DNA from: UTCHB3 sp964431385
GTDB lineage: Bacteria > Bacteroidota > Ignavibacteria > Ignavibacteriales > Ignavibacteriaceae
NCBI GenBank assembly: GCA_964431385.1
Contig: CAYSJM010000003.1
Location: forward strand, 1-64,000
Length of the DNA stretch: 64,000 nucleotides
Direction of reading: 5' to 3'
Shown: in pieces, positions 54,547-63,510 of the stretch
How the letters are laid out: each line of letters begins with the position of its first letter
Position numbering within the stretch: position 1 is the first letter of the stretch
Program-made: the position numbers and the translations under genes
Notes under the pieces: generated by a model
The model's input: the letters and a program-made list of their open reading frames with translations, nothing else
The model's database searches: none
Told to the model about the DNA's origin: nothing

Positions 54547-54819
54547 ATGAAGAAGAAAATACCAAGATTAACCGCAAACTTTGAATCCCTTGTTTTGGAT
54601 AATGGATATTATGTTGATAAAACAGAATTTATTCAGAAATTGGAGAATTTAAACTTTCCGAATATCTTTTTTCTTCGCCCCCGCAGATTTGGCAAATCTC
54701 TAACCTTTTCCATGCTTGAATATTATTATGGCATCCAACACAAAGAACGATTTGATGAATTGTTTGGTCAATATTTTATCGTACTTGACAGAAGTATGAT
54801 GAATGAATTTCTGAATTGA
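54547..54819 (+). pseudogene. Truncated AAA-ATPase/PD-(D/E)XK-type gene remnant
   Basis: Ninety residues match only the first part of a common mobile-looking family (AAA_4-type ATPase fused to a nuclease, normally about 500 residues): NGYYVDKTEFIQKL, then the Walker-like FLRPRRFGKSLTFSMLEYYY, then ELFGQYFI. The sequence then departs abruptly into VLDRSMMNEFLN and a stop. The nuclease half is absent, so it is a fragment left by deletion. It is placed just before trmO. Confidence 0.75.
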
Positions 54820-54832
54820 GTTCCAAACAGAA

Positions 54833-55534
54833 ATGAAATTTGAACTTGAGCCGATAGGAGTTGTAGAATCGAAATTCAAAGAGAGATATGAAACACCCCA
54901 TCAAGGGATTCTGAATTCTGACGAGTTGTCTTTGATAAATCTCATTCCACACAGGAATTATGAGCAGGCACTAAAAGATATAGAGGGTTTCACCAAAATT
55001 TGGGTCATTTATCTCTTTCATCTCAACTCAACCTGGAAACCCCTGGTTACTCCACCGAGGCATAACGGAAAAAAAGTTGGAGTATTTGCATCACGATCAC
55101 CTCACAGACCAAACAATATTGGACTAAGTTGCGTAACATTGGTGCGGGTTGAGGGACTGAAAATCTATATTTCCAACTCCGATATATTGGATGGAAGCCC
55201 TGTCCTCGACATAAAACCGTACCTCCCCTATTCCGATTCATTCCCGGATTCACAAACAGGCTGGGTGAAAACCGCCGAAAAAGAAAAGTATAAAATATCA
55301 TTTTCTCCGGAGGCTACAGAGAATTGTAGCGATATATTAATGGATTCAGGTGAGAACATACGAGGGTATGCTGAAGTGCAGCTTATTATGGATCCGGCAG
55401 ATACAAATAGAAAACGAATAACTCGAATTGAAGACGGTGACTATGAACTCGTCTATCAAAATTGGAGCATTGTCTATTCAATAAACGATGAAATGAAAGA
55501 AGTGAAAGTGGGTAAAATCAGGATCAGGAGCTGA
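54833..55534 (+). CDS. trmO: tRNA (t6A37) N6-methyltransferase
   Basis: A 233-residue TsaA/TrmO-type protein. N-terminal ELEPIGVVESKF and the signature FASRSPHRPNNIGLSCV, followed by DGSPVLDIKPYLPYSDSF, are all diagnostic. TrmO adds a methyl group to N6-threonylcarbamoyladenosine in tRNA. The C-terminal extension matches the family. Its 3' end overlaps the convergent acetyltransferase gene by 11 bases. Confidence 0.93.
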   Translation: MKFELEPIGVVESKFKERYETPHQGILNSDELSLINLIPHRNYEQALKDIEGFTKIWVIYLFHLNSTWKPLVTPPRHNGKKVGVFASRSPHRPNNIGLSCVTLVRVEGLKIYISNSDILDGSPVLDIKPYLPYSDSFPDSQTGWVKTAEKEKYKISFSPEATENCSDILMDSGENIRGYAEVQLIMDPADTNRKRITRIEDGDYELVYQNWSIVYSINDEMKEVKVGKIRIRS

Positions 55535-56084
55535 GGTAATACTTCTCTTTTGAAATTTGATAAATCAAAAACTTTATTTTCCCCCCGGTAAGAACCGACT
55601 CATCCTCAAATTCTCTATCCAGAGTGAAACCATGTTTTTTCATTAATTCTATCGAATTCCTGTTTTCAGGATGTACAAAGCCCTCAATAAAGTCCATCGA
55701 GAGTTCATAAAATCCATAACGAAGAACAGATGATAGTGCCTCAGAAGCATAACCACGACCTTGCCGTTCAGGTAGCATTTCAAAACCCACTTCTGCCGTT
55801 TTGCCATCGTCCGAAAAATTCCACAAACAAATAGTTCCGAGAAATTCATCCGAAATCTTTTTTGTGATTATCCAATACAACCAGTTTTGCTCTTCGATTC
55901 CTTGAAGGATCTTTGTTAAAAACTCTTTAGCTTCACTGGTTTCAGATTGTAATTTTCTATCGAGATATTTAGCCACCGATTCATCGGAGCGTAAACGGAA
56001 AATGCCGATGGAATCTGTAACCATCGGCTTCCGTAGATTAATTCTATCCCCTTGAAGTTCGGGGAATTCTTTTGCCAACTTCAT
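55524..56084 (-). CDS. GNAT acetyltransferase (RimJ/RimL-like)
   Basis: A 186-residue GNAT-fold protein with the RimJ/RimL layout: RINLRKPMVTDSIGIFRLRSDESV at the start, LGTICLWNFSDDGKTAEVGFEML and the acetyl-CoA loop RQGRGYASEALSSVLRYGF, then NRNSIELMKKHGF. It may acetylate the N-terminus of a ribosomal protein or a small molecule. It is followed 22 bases later (same strand) by the secreted endonuclease. Confidence 0.88.
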   Translation of the reverse strand: MKLAKEFPELQGDRINLRKPMVTDSIGIFRLRSDESVAKYLDRKLQSETSEAKEFLTKILQGIEEQNWLYWIITKKISDEFLGTICLWNFSDDGKTAEVGFEMLPERQGRGYASEALSSVLRYGFYELSMDFIEGFVHPENRNSIELMKKHGFTLDREFEDESVLTGGKIKFLIYQISKEKYYLSS

Positions 56085-56106
56085 TTATTCAGATATTTTA
56101 AATCTG

Positions 56107-57513
56107 CTACTTCATCAAGACAAGTTTATTCATTTTTACAAATCCACCCGCCTGCATTTTGTAAAAATAAATTCCGCTTGAAAGTTGCTCTGCGTTAAAG
56201 TTAACCGAGTAACTTCCTGCTTCCTTTACTTCATTAACGAGTGTTGTTATTTCATTTCCGATGGTATCAAATACTTTCAACGAAACATGAATGTTTGAAG
56301 GAACCTGATATTTAATAACGGTTGAAGGATTAAAGGGATTAGGGAAATTTTGATCGAGTTTATAATTAGTGATGTTTGTTTCATCACCAGAGATATCTGT
56401 AGTTCCGCTCGTTACAAAGCTAACAGTTGTATCGTTCATCAAGATACCGTTAATGCTCTTAAGTCCGGAGAGAGAAAGAGTATATTGTGTTCCCGTAGCG
56501 AGTGATGAAAATTTAACGAGTATTTTTGAAACATCATTATTAACACCCCAATCGATCGAGAGTGGAGAACCAACACCGTTATTACAAACAAAGTTTGAAG
56601 GATTGACAGCCACGGTTGAGTCGATATACCTTGAAAAATCAACAACCACAGCATTAGTTTCAGGGAAAAGTTTTACCACTTGTGGTTTCAAGTCAGTCTG
56701 CCAAATTTCTGCAGCAAATTCAGGATGGTCAATAAACGGATTTCTGTTTTTCTGATATGTAAAGATGGCATTGTTTCTGTTAATCTCTTTTGTGCTCACA
56801 GTATCTTTTATGTGCCATGAGTAGAGTAAATTGGCATACCAGGGAAGAAGGTTCGATTTGTTGGTTGCAGGACTCGTTGAGAAACCACTGTCTTCCAAAT
56901 AATACCTTACAGACATGTACATCATCGATCTTGCGAGATCACCTTTGTAAGCATCAATTGGTTCAAATACAGTGGATGTGTAGCCCGGGAAAGAACAACT
57001 TCCCACTTTTGAGCCGTTTGTTGAGGTCCAGGTAGCATTGGCAACAGTTCCAAAAGGATAATTGCTTCTTCTGTTATTCACATAACCATCTGTTGGGTAC
57101 ATGTGAAAAAGGTCTGATCTGGCAGGATTTGTAGCACCCAGCCAACTGTCGGGCCATGAGTGTTCTCTGTTATAACAATCACCTTCACCGGAATAATTGC
57201 CACACTTCTTCAGCCCGTGGACGAACAAATAAGCAGGTGTTCCACCCGGTTTATCAGAGTAGATATCCCAAACATTATTAGTACCGGGTCTTGAATCGGT
57301 TGAAGGGAAAGCAGTATATAGTCCGTCGTAGCTAATCACAGTATGTCCCTTCACGATATTGTGAAGTGCGGTTCTGAGAGCAGTTCCGTAAAGTTTATAA
57401 GCGTTTTGATAATAGTCGGCTTCAGTGTTTTGAGCCTGGATAGATGCCCACCCGAAGGTGAAGGAGAGGAATAACAAAGTTATACCTGTTGTGGGGAAGA
57501 TACTTTTTTTCAT
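56107..57513 (-). CDS. Secreted endonuclease I with type IX tail
   Basis: A 468-residue secreted nuclease. Start taken at ATG 57513 (MKKSIFPTTGITLLFLSFTF signal peptide). Residues about 45-275 are an endonuclease I/EndA-type non-specific DNase, with CYNREHSWPDSW (catalytic His region) and DLFHMYPTDGYVNNRRSNYPFG. A bacterial Ig-like domain follows (about 285-375), then a type IX sorting tail (NFPNPFNPSTVIKYQV ... VKMNKLVLMK). It likely degrades extracellular DNA for nutrients or biofilm control. Upstream hairpins at 57537-57564 lie in its leader. Confidence 0.93.
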   Translation of the reverse strand: MKKSIFPTTGITLLFLSFTFGWASIQAQNTEADYYQNAYKLYGTALRTALHNIVKGHTVISYDGLYTAFPSTDSRPGTNNVWDIYSDKPGGTPAYLFVHGLKKCGNYSGEGDCYNREHSWPDSWLGATNPARSDLFHMYPTDGYVNNRRSNYPFGTVANATWTSTNGSKVGSCSFPGYTSTVFEPIDAYKGDLARSMMYMSVRYYLEDSGFSTSPATNKSNLLPWYANLLYSWHIKDTVSTKEINRNNAIFTYQKNRNPFIDHPEFAAEIWQTDLKPQVVKLFPETNAVVVDFSRYIDSTVAVNPSNFVCNNGVGSPLSIDWGVNNDVSKILVKFSSLATGTQYTLSLSGLKSINGILMNDTTVSFVTSGTTDISGDETNITNYKLDQNFPNPFNPSTVIKYQVPSNIHVSLKVFDTIGNEITTLVNEVKEAGSYSVNFNAEQLSSGIYFYKMQAGGFVKMNKLVLMK

Positions 57514-57536
57514 CAATAGATGACCTTCAATAACGA

Positions 57537-57564
57537 ACGCAAATCGTTGCGTCACAAGATTGTG
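57537..57564 (-). repeat. Two abutting short hairpins in the endonuclease leader
   Basis: ACGCAA-ATCG-TTGCGT (57537-57552) is immediately followed by CACAA-GA-TTGTG (57553-57564). Both are perfect stems with tiny loops, 24-51 bases upstream of the start codon. Could affect translation of the endonuclease mRNA. Otherwise the 57514-57663 gap holds nothing recognisable. Confidence 0.45.
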
Positions 57565-57663
57565 AGAATAAGTTGTTTAATACCAAGAAAGATACGCGAA
57601 GGTTAGATCGCCGTGAAGTGACACCCGGGAAGAAGGATAACGGACAGCATTATCTTATAACAT

Positions 57664-58016
<353 letters not shown>

Positions 58017-58028
58017 GTGAAATTTTTT

Positions 58029-58577
58029 CTATTTTTCCCATTTCAGATCTTCATTGCCACTGATATGATTTGCATATCGTGCCGCAACAAAGAAAAAATC
58101 TGAAAGACGGTTCATAAATATAACAATATTTTTATTCAATTCCTCATGATGCATCAGATCCACAACCAATCTCTCCCCTCTTCTGCAGACAGTTCTGCAC
58201 ACATGCAAAAATGATGCCCCTTTACTTCCCCCCGGAAGAATAAAGCTTTTAAGTTCTTCTAATTGATTAGAGTAAAAATCTATTCGTTTTTCCAGATCAG
58301 AAGAAAATATTTCTTCTGTCCGCGGTAAAACAAAGTTTTTAATTTTTGAGTCGAGAGGTGTGGCAAGATCAGAACCAACTGTAAACAATCTGTTTTGAAT
58401 CAGCTTAAGATCAGCTATTAACTCAGCATCAGTTATTTCACACAGAGCAAGTCCAATAAACGAATTTAATTCGTCAACCGTTCCGTAGGCTTCAATTCTT
58501 AGACTCTCTTTGCCCACTCTCTGTCCACCAAAGAGCCCCGTTTCACCACTGTCACCGGTTTTTGTATAAATCTTCAT
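58029..58577 (-). CDS. Cob(I)alamin adenosyltransferase, PduO type
   Basis: A 182-residue four-helix-bundle enzyme that converts cob(I)alamin (or cobyrinate) to adenosylcobalamin using ATP. KIYTKTGDSGETGLFGGQRVGK at the N-terminus, YGTVDELNSFIGLA and the R-x3-CRRGER motif (VCRTVCRRGERLVV) are diagnostic of PduO-type ATRs. Only 12 bases separate its stop from the tmRNA 5' end on the same strand. Confidence 0.95.
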   Translation of the reverse strand: MKIYTKTGDSGETGLFGGQRVGKESLRIEAYGTVDELNSFIGLALCEITDAELIADLKLIQNRLFTVGSDLATPLDSKIKNFVLPRTEEIFSSDLEKRIDFYSNQLEELKSFILPGGSKGASFLHVCRTVCRRGERLVVDLMHHEELNKNIVIFMNRLSDFFFVAARYANHISGNEDLKWEK

Positions 58578-58618
58578 CTTTCTCAGTTTTGTTTACAAGT
58601 ATAATCGATTACGGACCG

Positions 58619-59698
58619 CTAAAGTTCCGTTACGGTTACAGTAATTCTTTTTTCACCATCCTCGGTATAAAGAGTAGCTCCTTTTTGCAGGTGACCTTTT
58701 CTAACAAGACCCATCCCTTTCATTCTGCCGTTTGAATGATAATCCGAAATCGAAGTAAGCATACCTGCATCCTTGTGCTCTTCATCAAGAAGTTGAACGG
58801 GCAAAACTCCTGCAAAATCTTCACTAAGCTCCACTTGTGCGAGCGATTTTTGAACCTTATCGTAGGTATCGAGGCGGGCAATCACTTCCTGACCGATGAA
58901 ACAACCCTTTTTTAGCGACACTTCACTCATCAAATTCACTTCATGCGGATTGAACAAATCAGAAATCTCTGTTTCACCGGGAATAATTTCTTCAATGTTT
59001 TGGTGCCGAATTGCGGCTTCACTTACAAAATCAATATTGAACGGACCGTCATATTTTATGATATAGTTAGCGAGTTTCTCAAAGTTCCGTGGTTCACCAA
59101 ACAGCAGGTAACGATCCTGTTTTCCGCCATACTTATATTTTAGGACGCTAAAAAACTTGTCTTCAAACTCAAAATTATAAATTCGGTTTTCTTCTTCATC
59201 TTTAATTCCGGAAAGGAGGATTATCACAGTCTGGGCTTGAGGTCCGTAGATTTCGAAGCTCCCAAAAACCCCGGTGATGTCTTTAATATTTACATCATCC
59301 ATAATGATATATCTGTTGATCCATCTTGTGAGTTTATCGGAGCAACCACCAGAACCAAACACCAGGAACCTCAGCCCCTCATTTACAACGAGTACAGAAT
59401 CGATGATTCTCCCTTTGTCAGTGCAAAAGATTGTGCGGACACTCTCTCCCGGTTTAAGTTTTCTTAAATCGTTTGTGCTGATCCTGTTTAGAAAATCGAG
59501 AGCGTCTTCCCCTTTTATTTCAAGAGTACAAAATGAGGAAGTGTCCCTTATTGCAGTCCCGTTCTTTAGAAGTTGGATATCTTCTTTGAGACCTCTCCGA
59601 GTATCTGAAAGGAAGTGATGATTCTTCTCAATTTTATATGAATAACCATTTGCAACAAGTATGTTCTGAATAACGGATGTAAATATTTTATCTGTCAT
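58619..59698 (-). CDS. ygfZ: YgfZ-like folate-binding protein
   Basis: A 359-residue GcvT-fold protein of the YgfZ/IBA57 family, which uses folate to help assemble or repair Fe-S clusters in the cytoplasm. The family motif K-G-C-[FY]-x-G-Q-E appears as KKGCFIGQEVIARL. The GcvT-like N-terminal region reads CTLEIKGEDALDFLNRISTNDL. It is longer than E. coli YgfZ because of an N-terminal extension. It is followed 41 bases later by the ATR gene. Confidence 0.9.
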   Translation of the reverse strand: MTDKIFTSVIQNILVANGYSYKIEKNHHFLSDTRRGLKEDIQLLKNGTAIRDTSSFCTLEIKGEDALDFLNRISTNDLRKLKPGESVRTIFCTDKGRIIDSVLVVNEGLRFLVFGSGGCSDKLTRWINRYIIMDDVNIKDITGVFGSFEIYGPQAQTVIILLSGIKDEEENRIYNFEFEDKFFSVLKYKYGGKQDRYLLFGEPRNFEKLANYIIKYDGPFNIDFVSEAAIRHQNIEEIIPGETEISDLFNPHEVNLMSEVSLKKGCFIGQEVIARLDTYDKVQKSLAQVELSEDFAGVLPVQLLDEEHKDAGMLTSISDYHSNGRMKGMGLVRKGHLQKGATLYTEDGEKRITVTVTEL

Positions 59699-59743
59699 AA
59701 TCTCTTTGGTAAAATCGTAATATTGTTTTTCTGAAGAAAGCGT

Positions 59744-59768
59744 ACCGGGGAGCGGGTTTCTCCCCGGT
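59744..59768 (-). terminator. Stem-loop after the 59787-60665 lipoprotein gene
   Basis: A perfect 9-bp GC-rich stem, ACCGGGGAG (59744-59752) and CTCCCCGGT (59760-59768), lies just past the stop of the lipoprotein gene and before ygfZ. On the minus strand the following bases are only moderately T-rich, so it is a likely but weak terminator. Confidence 0.6.
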
Positions 59769-59786
59769 TTAACGGTTGTTGGAATC

Positions 59787-60665
59787 TTAGTAGGGCGTAA
59801 CTTTTTCGGGATATCTGGTATTCACATAGAGGGAATCTTTCCAAATATATGTAACAGAGTCAACTACAGAAATTACATGATCATTATCCACGAATACATA
59901 CTCTATGTAGTCGGGGAACTTGTCACCATTTGCATCCGTCATTATCCTTCTTTGATTTACTCCCTCGTAAGTGAGCAACAAGTGGGGTTTCGACTTAAAT
60001 CCATCGAGGAAAAAGTAGTTGAAGTAAAATGTTGCGTTCTTAAACTGGGCGTAAAAATCAACTTTGATGTAAGGGATATTTTTCGCAGCCCAATTTTGCA
60101 GAGTCATTAGTCTAAAGCCACCGTGTGATGGAGTATATTTTTCCCAGATCCTGTTAAAGTTTCTGTTCTCAACGGTAAAACCGGTCATAAAAAAAAGTGC
60201 GGTTCCGAGACGGGTACTGTCGTAGTCGATGAAACTCTGATCGTAACCAATCACATTTTTTGATTCAATCAAACGATCTCGTTCCATTCCTTCGCGGGAA
60301 GTGGCAATAAGCGAAAAAACCATTCTGGTACCTGAATCATCCCGATAGATTACCGCTGCGGGTGGGATACCAACTGAATTTGGTATGTCCTCCTCAATCA
60401 CATAACTTCCTTTGGGGTAAGCTTTTAGCACCGCTTCCATCAAATCAATAGTATCGCCTGGGAATCTGTTTTTTGTTTGATTCTTTCTTTTTTCGAGGTT
60501 AAACTCTTGAATCGATTTATCTTTATCAGGTTGATCTTCAACAAGTTCTTTTGTTGAGGTTGACCCCGTATCCGTTGGATCATCTGACGATTCGTCCCCA
60601 CAACCGGCAACAAAAATTGCCATGGCATAAAAAAGGACAAATCCTATTAAATATTTGAATTTCAT
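59787..60665 (-). CDS. Putative lipoprotein of unknown function
   Basis: About 292 residues, start at ATG 60665 giving a lipoprotein signal (MKFKYLIGFVLFYAMAIFVAGC). The mature protein begins with an acidic/charged low-complexity linker (GDESSDDPTDTGSTS...), then a soluble domain of about 220 residues with no family I recognise (KGSYVIEEDIPNSVGIPPAAVIYRDD; NGDKFPDYIEYVFVDNDHV). A longer upstream start (60728) lies inside the M20 peptidase gene and was rejected. It follows that gene by 13 bases. Confidence 0.72.
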   Translation of the reverse strand: MKFKYLIGFVLFYAMAIFVAGCGDESSDDPTDTGSTSTKELVEDQPDKDKSIQEFNLEKRKNQTKNRFPGDTIDLMEAVLKAYPKGSYVIEEDIPNSVGIPPAAVIYRDDSGTRMVFSLIATSREGMERDRLIESKNVIGYDQSFIDYDSTRLGTALFFMTGFTVENRNFNRIWEKYTPSHGGFRLMTLQNWAAKNIPYIKVDFYAQFKNATFYFNYFFLDGFKSKPHLLLTYEGVNQRRIMTDANGDKFPDYIEYVFVDNDHVISVVDSVTYIWKDSLYVNTRYPEKVTPY

Positions 60666-60678
60666 ATTAAAATATTTT

Positions 60679-62046
60679 CTACTTTCCGGAATATTCTTCC
60701 ATGAAAAAAGCTGAACTGATAATACCAAGTCTAAAGTGATTCAGATCAAAATGTTCATCGGGCGAATGCAAGTTCTCGGTATTAAGTCCCAAACCCATCA
60801 ATACTGAATCTGCCCCGAGAATTTTTTTAAACTTGGCTACTACAGGAATGCTGCCGCCTTCTCTCTGATAGACTGTTTCCTTGCCAAATGCTCTACTCAA
60901 CGCAGTGGCAGCGGCTGTAATTGCTTTTGATTCAATAGGCACGAGACAAGCCTCGGCACCATGAACAAAGCTGACTTTCACTTTTACTGAATCTGGAGCT
61001 ACCCTTTCAACAAAATCGCGGAAATGTTTACCTATCTTTTCAGGATTTTGATTGGCGACAAGTCTCATGCTTATTTTGGCAGAAGCCTTGGAAGGAATTA
61101 CTGTTTTAGCACCCGCTCCTGAAAATCCACCCCAAATTCCGTTACAATCGAGAGTTGGTCTTGCACCGGTTCTTTCGATAACGGTAAAACCTTTTTCACC
61201 CCACAGTTCATCAACATCAAGATGAGCCTTGTATTCAGTCTCTGAGAACTCAAGTTTTGCAAGCTCTTCCCTTTCGTGAACCGTCAGTTCAACAACATCA
61301 TCATAAAAACCGGGGATGGTAACTTTGCCATTTTCATCGTGCATTTTGGAAATGATCTGAGCTAATATGTTTATCGGATTTGCAACTGCTCCACCAAAGG
61401 TGCCCGAATGCAGGTCTCTGTTAGGTCCGGTAACTTCAATTTCCATATAGCACAAACCGCGTAAACCATAAGTAAGGGTCGGCAGCATCGGTGCATAAAG
61501 AGCAGTATCGGAGACAAGCACCACATCGCAACTTAACAATTCTTTGTTGGCTTGTAAAAACGGCTCAAGACTCGGACTTCCAATTTCTTCTTCACCCTCA
61601 ATAATAAATTTCACATTAAGTGGAAGCTCATTGGAAGTGGCGAGCAATGCTTGAACAGTTTTAATGTGCATGTAAACCTGTCCTTTGTCATCAGTTGCAC
61701 CCCTTGCAAAAATTTTTCCATCCTTTATGACAGGATCAAAAGGGGCACTGCTCCAAAGATCAACTGGATCAACTGGTTGCACATCATAATGCCCATAGAT
61801 AAGCACGGTAGGTGCACCCGGGACTCTGAGTCGTTCACCGTAAACCACCGGATGTCCACCTGTTTCGAGGACAACGGCTTTGTCCAAGCCGGCTTCCATC
61901 ATTTTTGCAGCGGTAAATTCAGCACATTTTTTCATTTCATCCGCTTTTTCGGGAAGAGTGCTGATGCTTTGATATTTTAGAAATTCACCGAGTTCGGCGA
62001 TAAATTTATCGATGTTTGTATTTACAAATTGTTCAACTTTGTGCAT
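60679..62046 (-). CDS. M20-family dipeptidase
   Basis: A 455-residue zinc peptidase of the M20/M25/M40 group (dipeptidase/carnosinase-like). The metal motifs GHYDVQPVDP, GATDDKGQVYM and EGEEEIGSPS, with the dimerisation-domain DLHSGTFGGAVANP block, are all complete. The C-terminal VYQREGGSIPVVAKFKKILG is typical. It hydrolyses dipeptides in the cytoplasm (no signal peptide). Co-transcribed with the propeller-like gene upstream (14-base gap) and the lipoprotein downstream. Confidence 0.93.
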   Translation of the reverse strand: MHKVEQFVNTNIDKFIAELGEFLKYQSISTLPEKADEMKKCAEFTAAKMMEAGLDKAVVLETGGHPVVYGERLRVPGAPTVLIYGHYDVQPVDPVDLWSSAPFDPVIKDGKIFARGATDDKGQVYMHIKTVQALLATSNELPLNVKFIIEGEEEIGSPSLEPFLQANKELLSCDVVLVSDTALYAPMLPTLTYGLRGLCYMEIEVTGPNRDLHSGTFGGAVANPINILAQIISKMHDENGKVTIPGFYDDVVELTVHEREELAKLEFSETEYKAHLDVDELWGEKGFTVIERTGARPTLDCNGIWGGFSGAGAKTVIPSKASAKISMRLVANQNPEKIGKHFRDFVERVAPDSVKVKVSFVHGAEACLVPIESKAITAAATALSRAFGKETVYQREGGSIPVVAKFKKILGADSVLMGLGLNTENLHSPDEHFDLNHFRLGIISSAFFMEEYSGK

Positions 62047-62060
62047 ATTTTTCCTATTGA

Positions 62061-63071
62061 TTACTCAATCATGTACTTATAAATTATTGGTACAAGGTCC
62101 CTGAACCTTTTTTCTGTCTTTTTGTCCATTTTTCTTAAAATATTTTCAACCGGTACATATTCCTTGGTAAATGGATCATCGATCAGATAAACAAACCCTG
62201 ATTTATCGAGCGAAATTGCCTCGATGGCAGCAGCGTATCTGAACTGATGATAACCCGGAATATAGTTGATAATATTAAAAACTCTGATATTCGTAACTGT
62301 AAATTTATTATCAAATTTCAAATTAAAAAAGTTCAATCGGTTTCTATCTGTACCCCATAGCGTACCGTCATCAGCCATAGCAAGACCGGTAATAGTGTTT
62401 ATACCAAGCGAATCCAAAAGCATAGTGGAAACTATTTTTAGAGTATTTTTATCGACAACTCTGATAAGACTGCCGGCAAAAGAAGTTTCGCCTCTTTTTA
62501 TTCCTTCCAACCCCAAATATAAGTAGTTTGAATCAACTGCAAGCCCTTCATATCCTGTATTATCTTCGATATATTGACGAAATAGTGAATCCGGAGTAAT
62601 AACAAGGCGTTTTACACCCGTCACTTCACCTGAAAAGAGATCATCCCCCTTAAAAACCAGTTCATAGATGCCAAATTGCCTTCTGTATCTGTGATCGGGT
62701 TCAACGCTGATATAAACCTTGTTTGTGTATTTATCGTACGCCACATCTTCTATGTCAAGCCTGATTTTTGGCGGAAGTGTATCTGTGACCGAAGAATCGA
62801 TTGTTATGTCGGTGAGCGTGAATTCATTGTCAACCACTTTCAAAAAATGGAGTGCCTGTTTATCGTCACAGATAATAAAAACTGGCTGACCAAGTTCATC
62901 ATTTTTAATAAATGCGATCCCCGATGTTTGTTGCGGATATTTTTCACCATCAATTAACCATGCCGGAAAACCCGGTACAAGCCCCGATGAAGGACCACAG
63001 CGGTTCAATTCAAAAATTAGAGCAGCAATAGATAAAATCAGAATTACAATATTCAGGGTTTTTAATTTCAT
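62061..63071 (-). CDS. Secreted propeller-like protein
   Basis: A 336-residue protein with an N-terminal hydrophobic segment (ILILSIAALIFELN) acting as a signal or anchor. The mature part has about five blades of an esterase-like-phytase/SdiA-regulated-type beta-propeller (SGIAFIKNDELGQPVFIICDD, DIEDVAYDKYTNKVYIS, GLAVDSNYLYLGLEG, ITGLAMADDGTLWGTD). No catalytic residues stand out. It is the first gene of a minus-strand run, and the 77-base repeat copy 1 lies just upstream. Confidence 0.7.
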   Translation of the reverse strand: MKLKTLNIVILILSIAALIFELNRCGPSSGLVPGFPAWLIDGEKYPQQTSGIAFIKNDELGQPVFIICDDKQALHFLKVVDNEFTLTDITIDSSVTDTLPPKIRLDIEDVAYDKYTNKVYISVEPDHRYRRQFGIYELVFKGDDLFSGEVTGVKRLVITPDSLFRQYIEDNTGYEGLAVDSNYLYLGLEGIKRGETSFAGSLIRVVDKNTLKIVSTMLLDSLGINTITGLAMADDGTLWGTDRNRLNFFNLKFDNKFTVTNIRVFNIINYIPGYHQFRYAAAIEAISLDKSGFVYLIDDPFTKEYVPVENILRKMDKKTEKRFRDLVPIIYKYMIE

Positions 63072-63087
63072 ATAGCTACAAAATTAC

Positions 63088-63164
63088 CAAGATTTACACT
63101 CACAAAAAATCCGGAGAGTTCTCCCCTCTCCTATGACCCAAAGATTTTGTGTCGCAAGGAAATT
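63088..63164 (+). repeat. 77-base direct repeat, copy 1
   Basis: Matches 63434-63510 with no gaps and 9 differences by eye. It contains GGAGA-GT-TCTCC (hairpin) beside an A-run, and an ATG followed by a short frame (MTQRFCVARKLL) that resembles the lptF/G start (MILSFYVARKFF). The frame continues only about 40 codons, so it is a non-functional duplicate of a translation-start region. The rest of 63165-63433 is AT-rich with no gene. Confidence 0.8.
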
Positions 63165-63433
63165 ACTTACAAATTCATTGAAGTTAATTCGTTTCGATAA
63201 CAGCATTAAGATGAACACAGAAGCAGATAAAATAAACAATGTCGGAATCTTTTAAGTAATGGATGCTGTTTAATGAAATCGGATATTTATATTTACAAGC
63301 AATTTTGTTGAATGTTTCAAAAACGGACAAGCAACCAGCTCAACATTGTTATTTGAATTTTTACAACTAAAGTTGAGAATGCAATAACGATATGTATTAG
63401 CACAGTTTTCAATATTAATTAGATACGAATTAG

Positions 63434-63510
63434 CAAGATTTATACTCACAAAAAATCCGGAGAGTTCTCCCCTACTTTATGATCCTAAGTTTTTATGTCG
63501 CAAGGAAATT
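63434..63510 (+). repeat. 77-base direct repeat, copy 2 (over the permease start)
   Basis: Second copy of the repeat, covering the last 45 bases upstream of the LptF/LptG-type gene and its first eleven codons. The GGAGAG in the hairpin may serve as the Shine-Dalgarno, about 13 bases from the ATG at 63479. On the minus strand the hairpin is followed by TTTTTT, as in copy 1. Confidence 0.8.

Noticed and set aside
60666..60728. Longer N-terminus for the lipoprotein at 59787-60665
   Set aside because: The extension overlaps the end of the peptidase gene and would bury the lipoprotein signal; the ATG at 60665 gives a clean lipobox.
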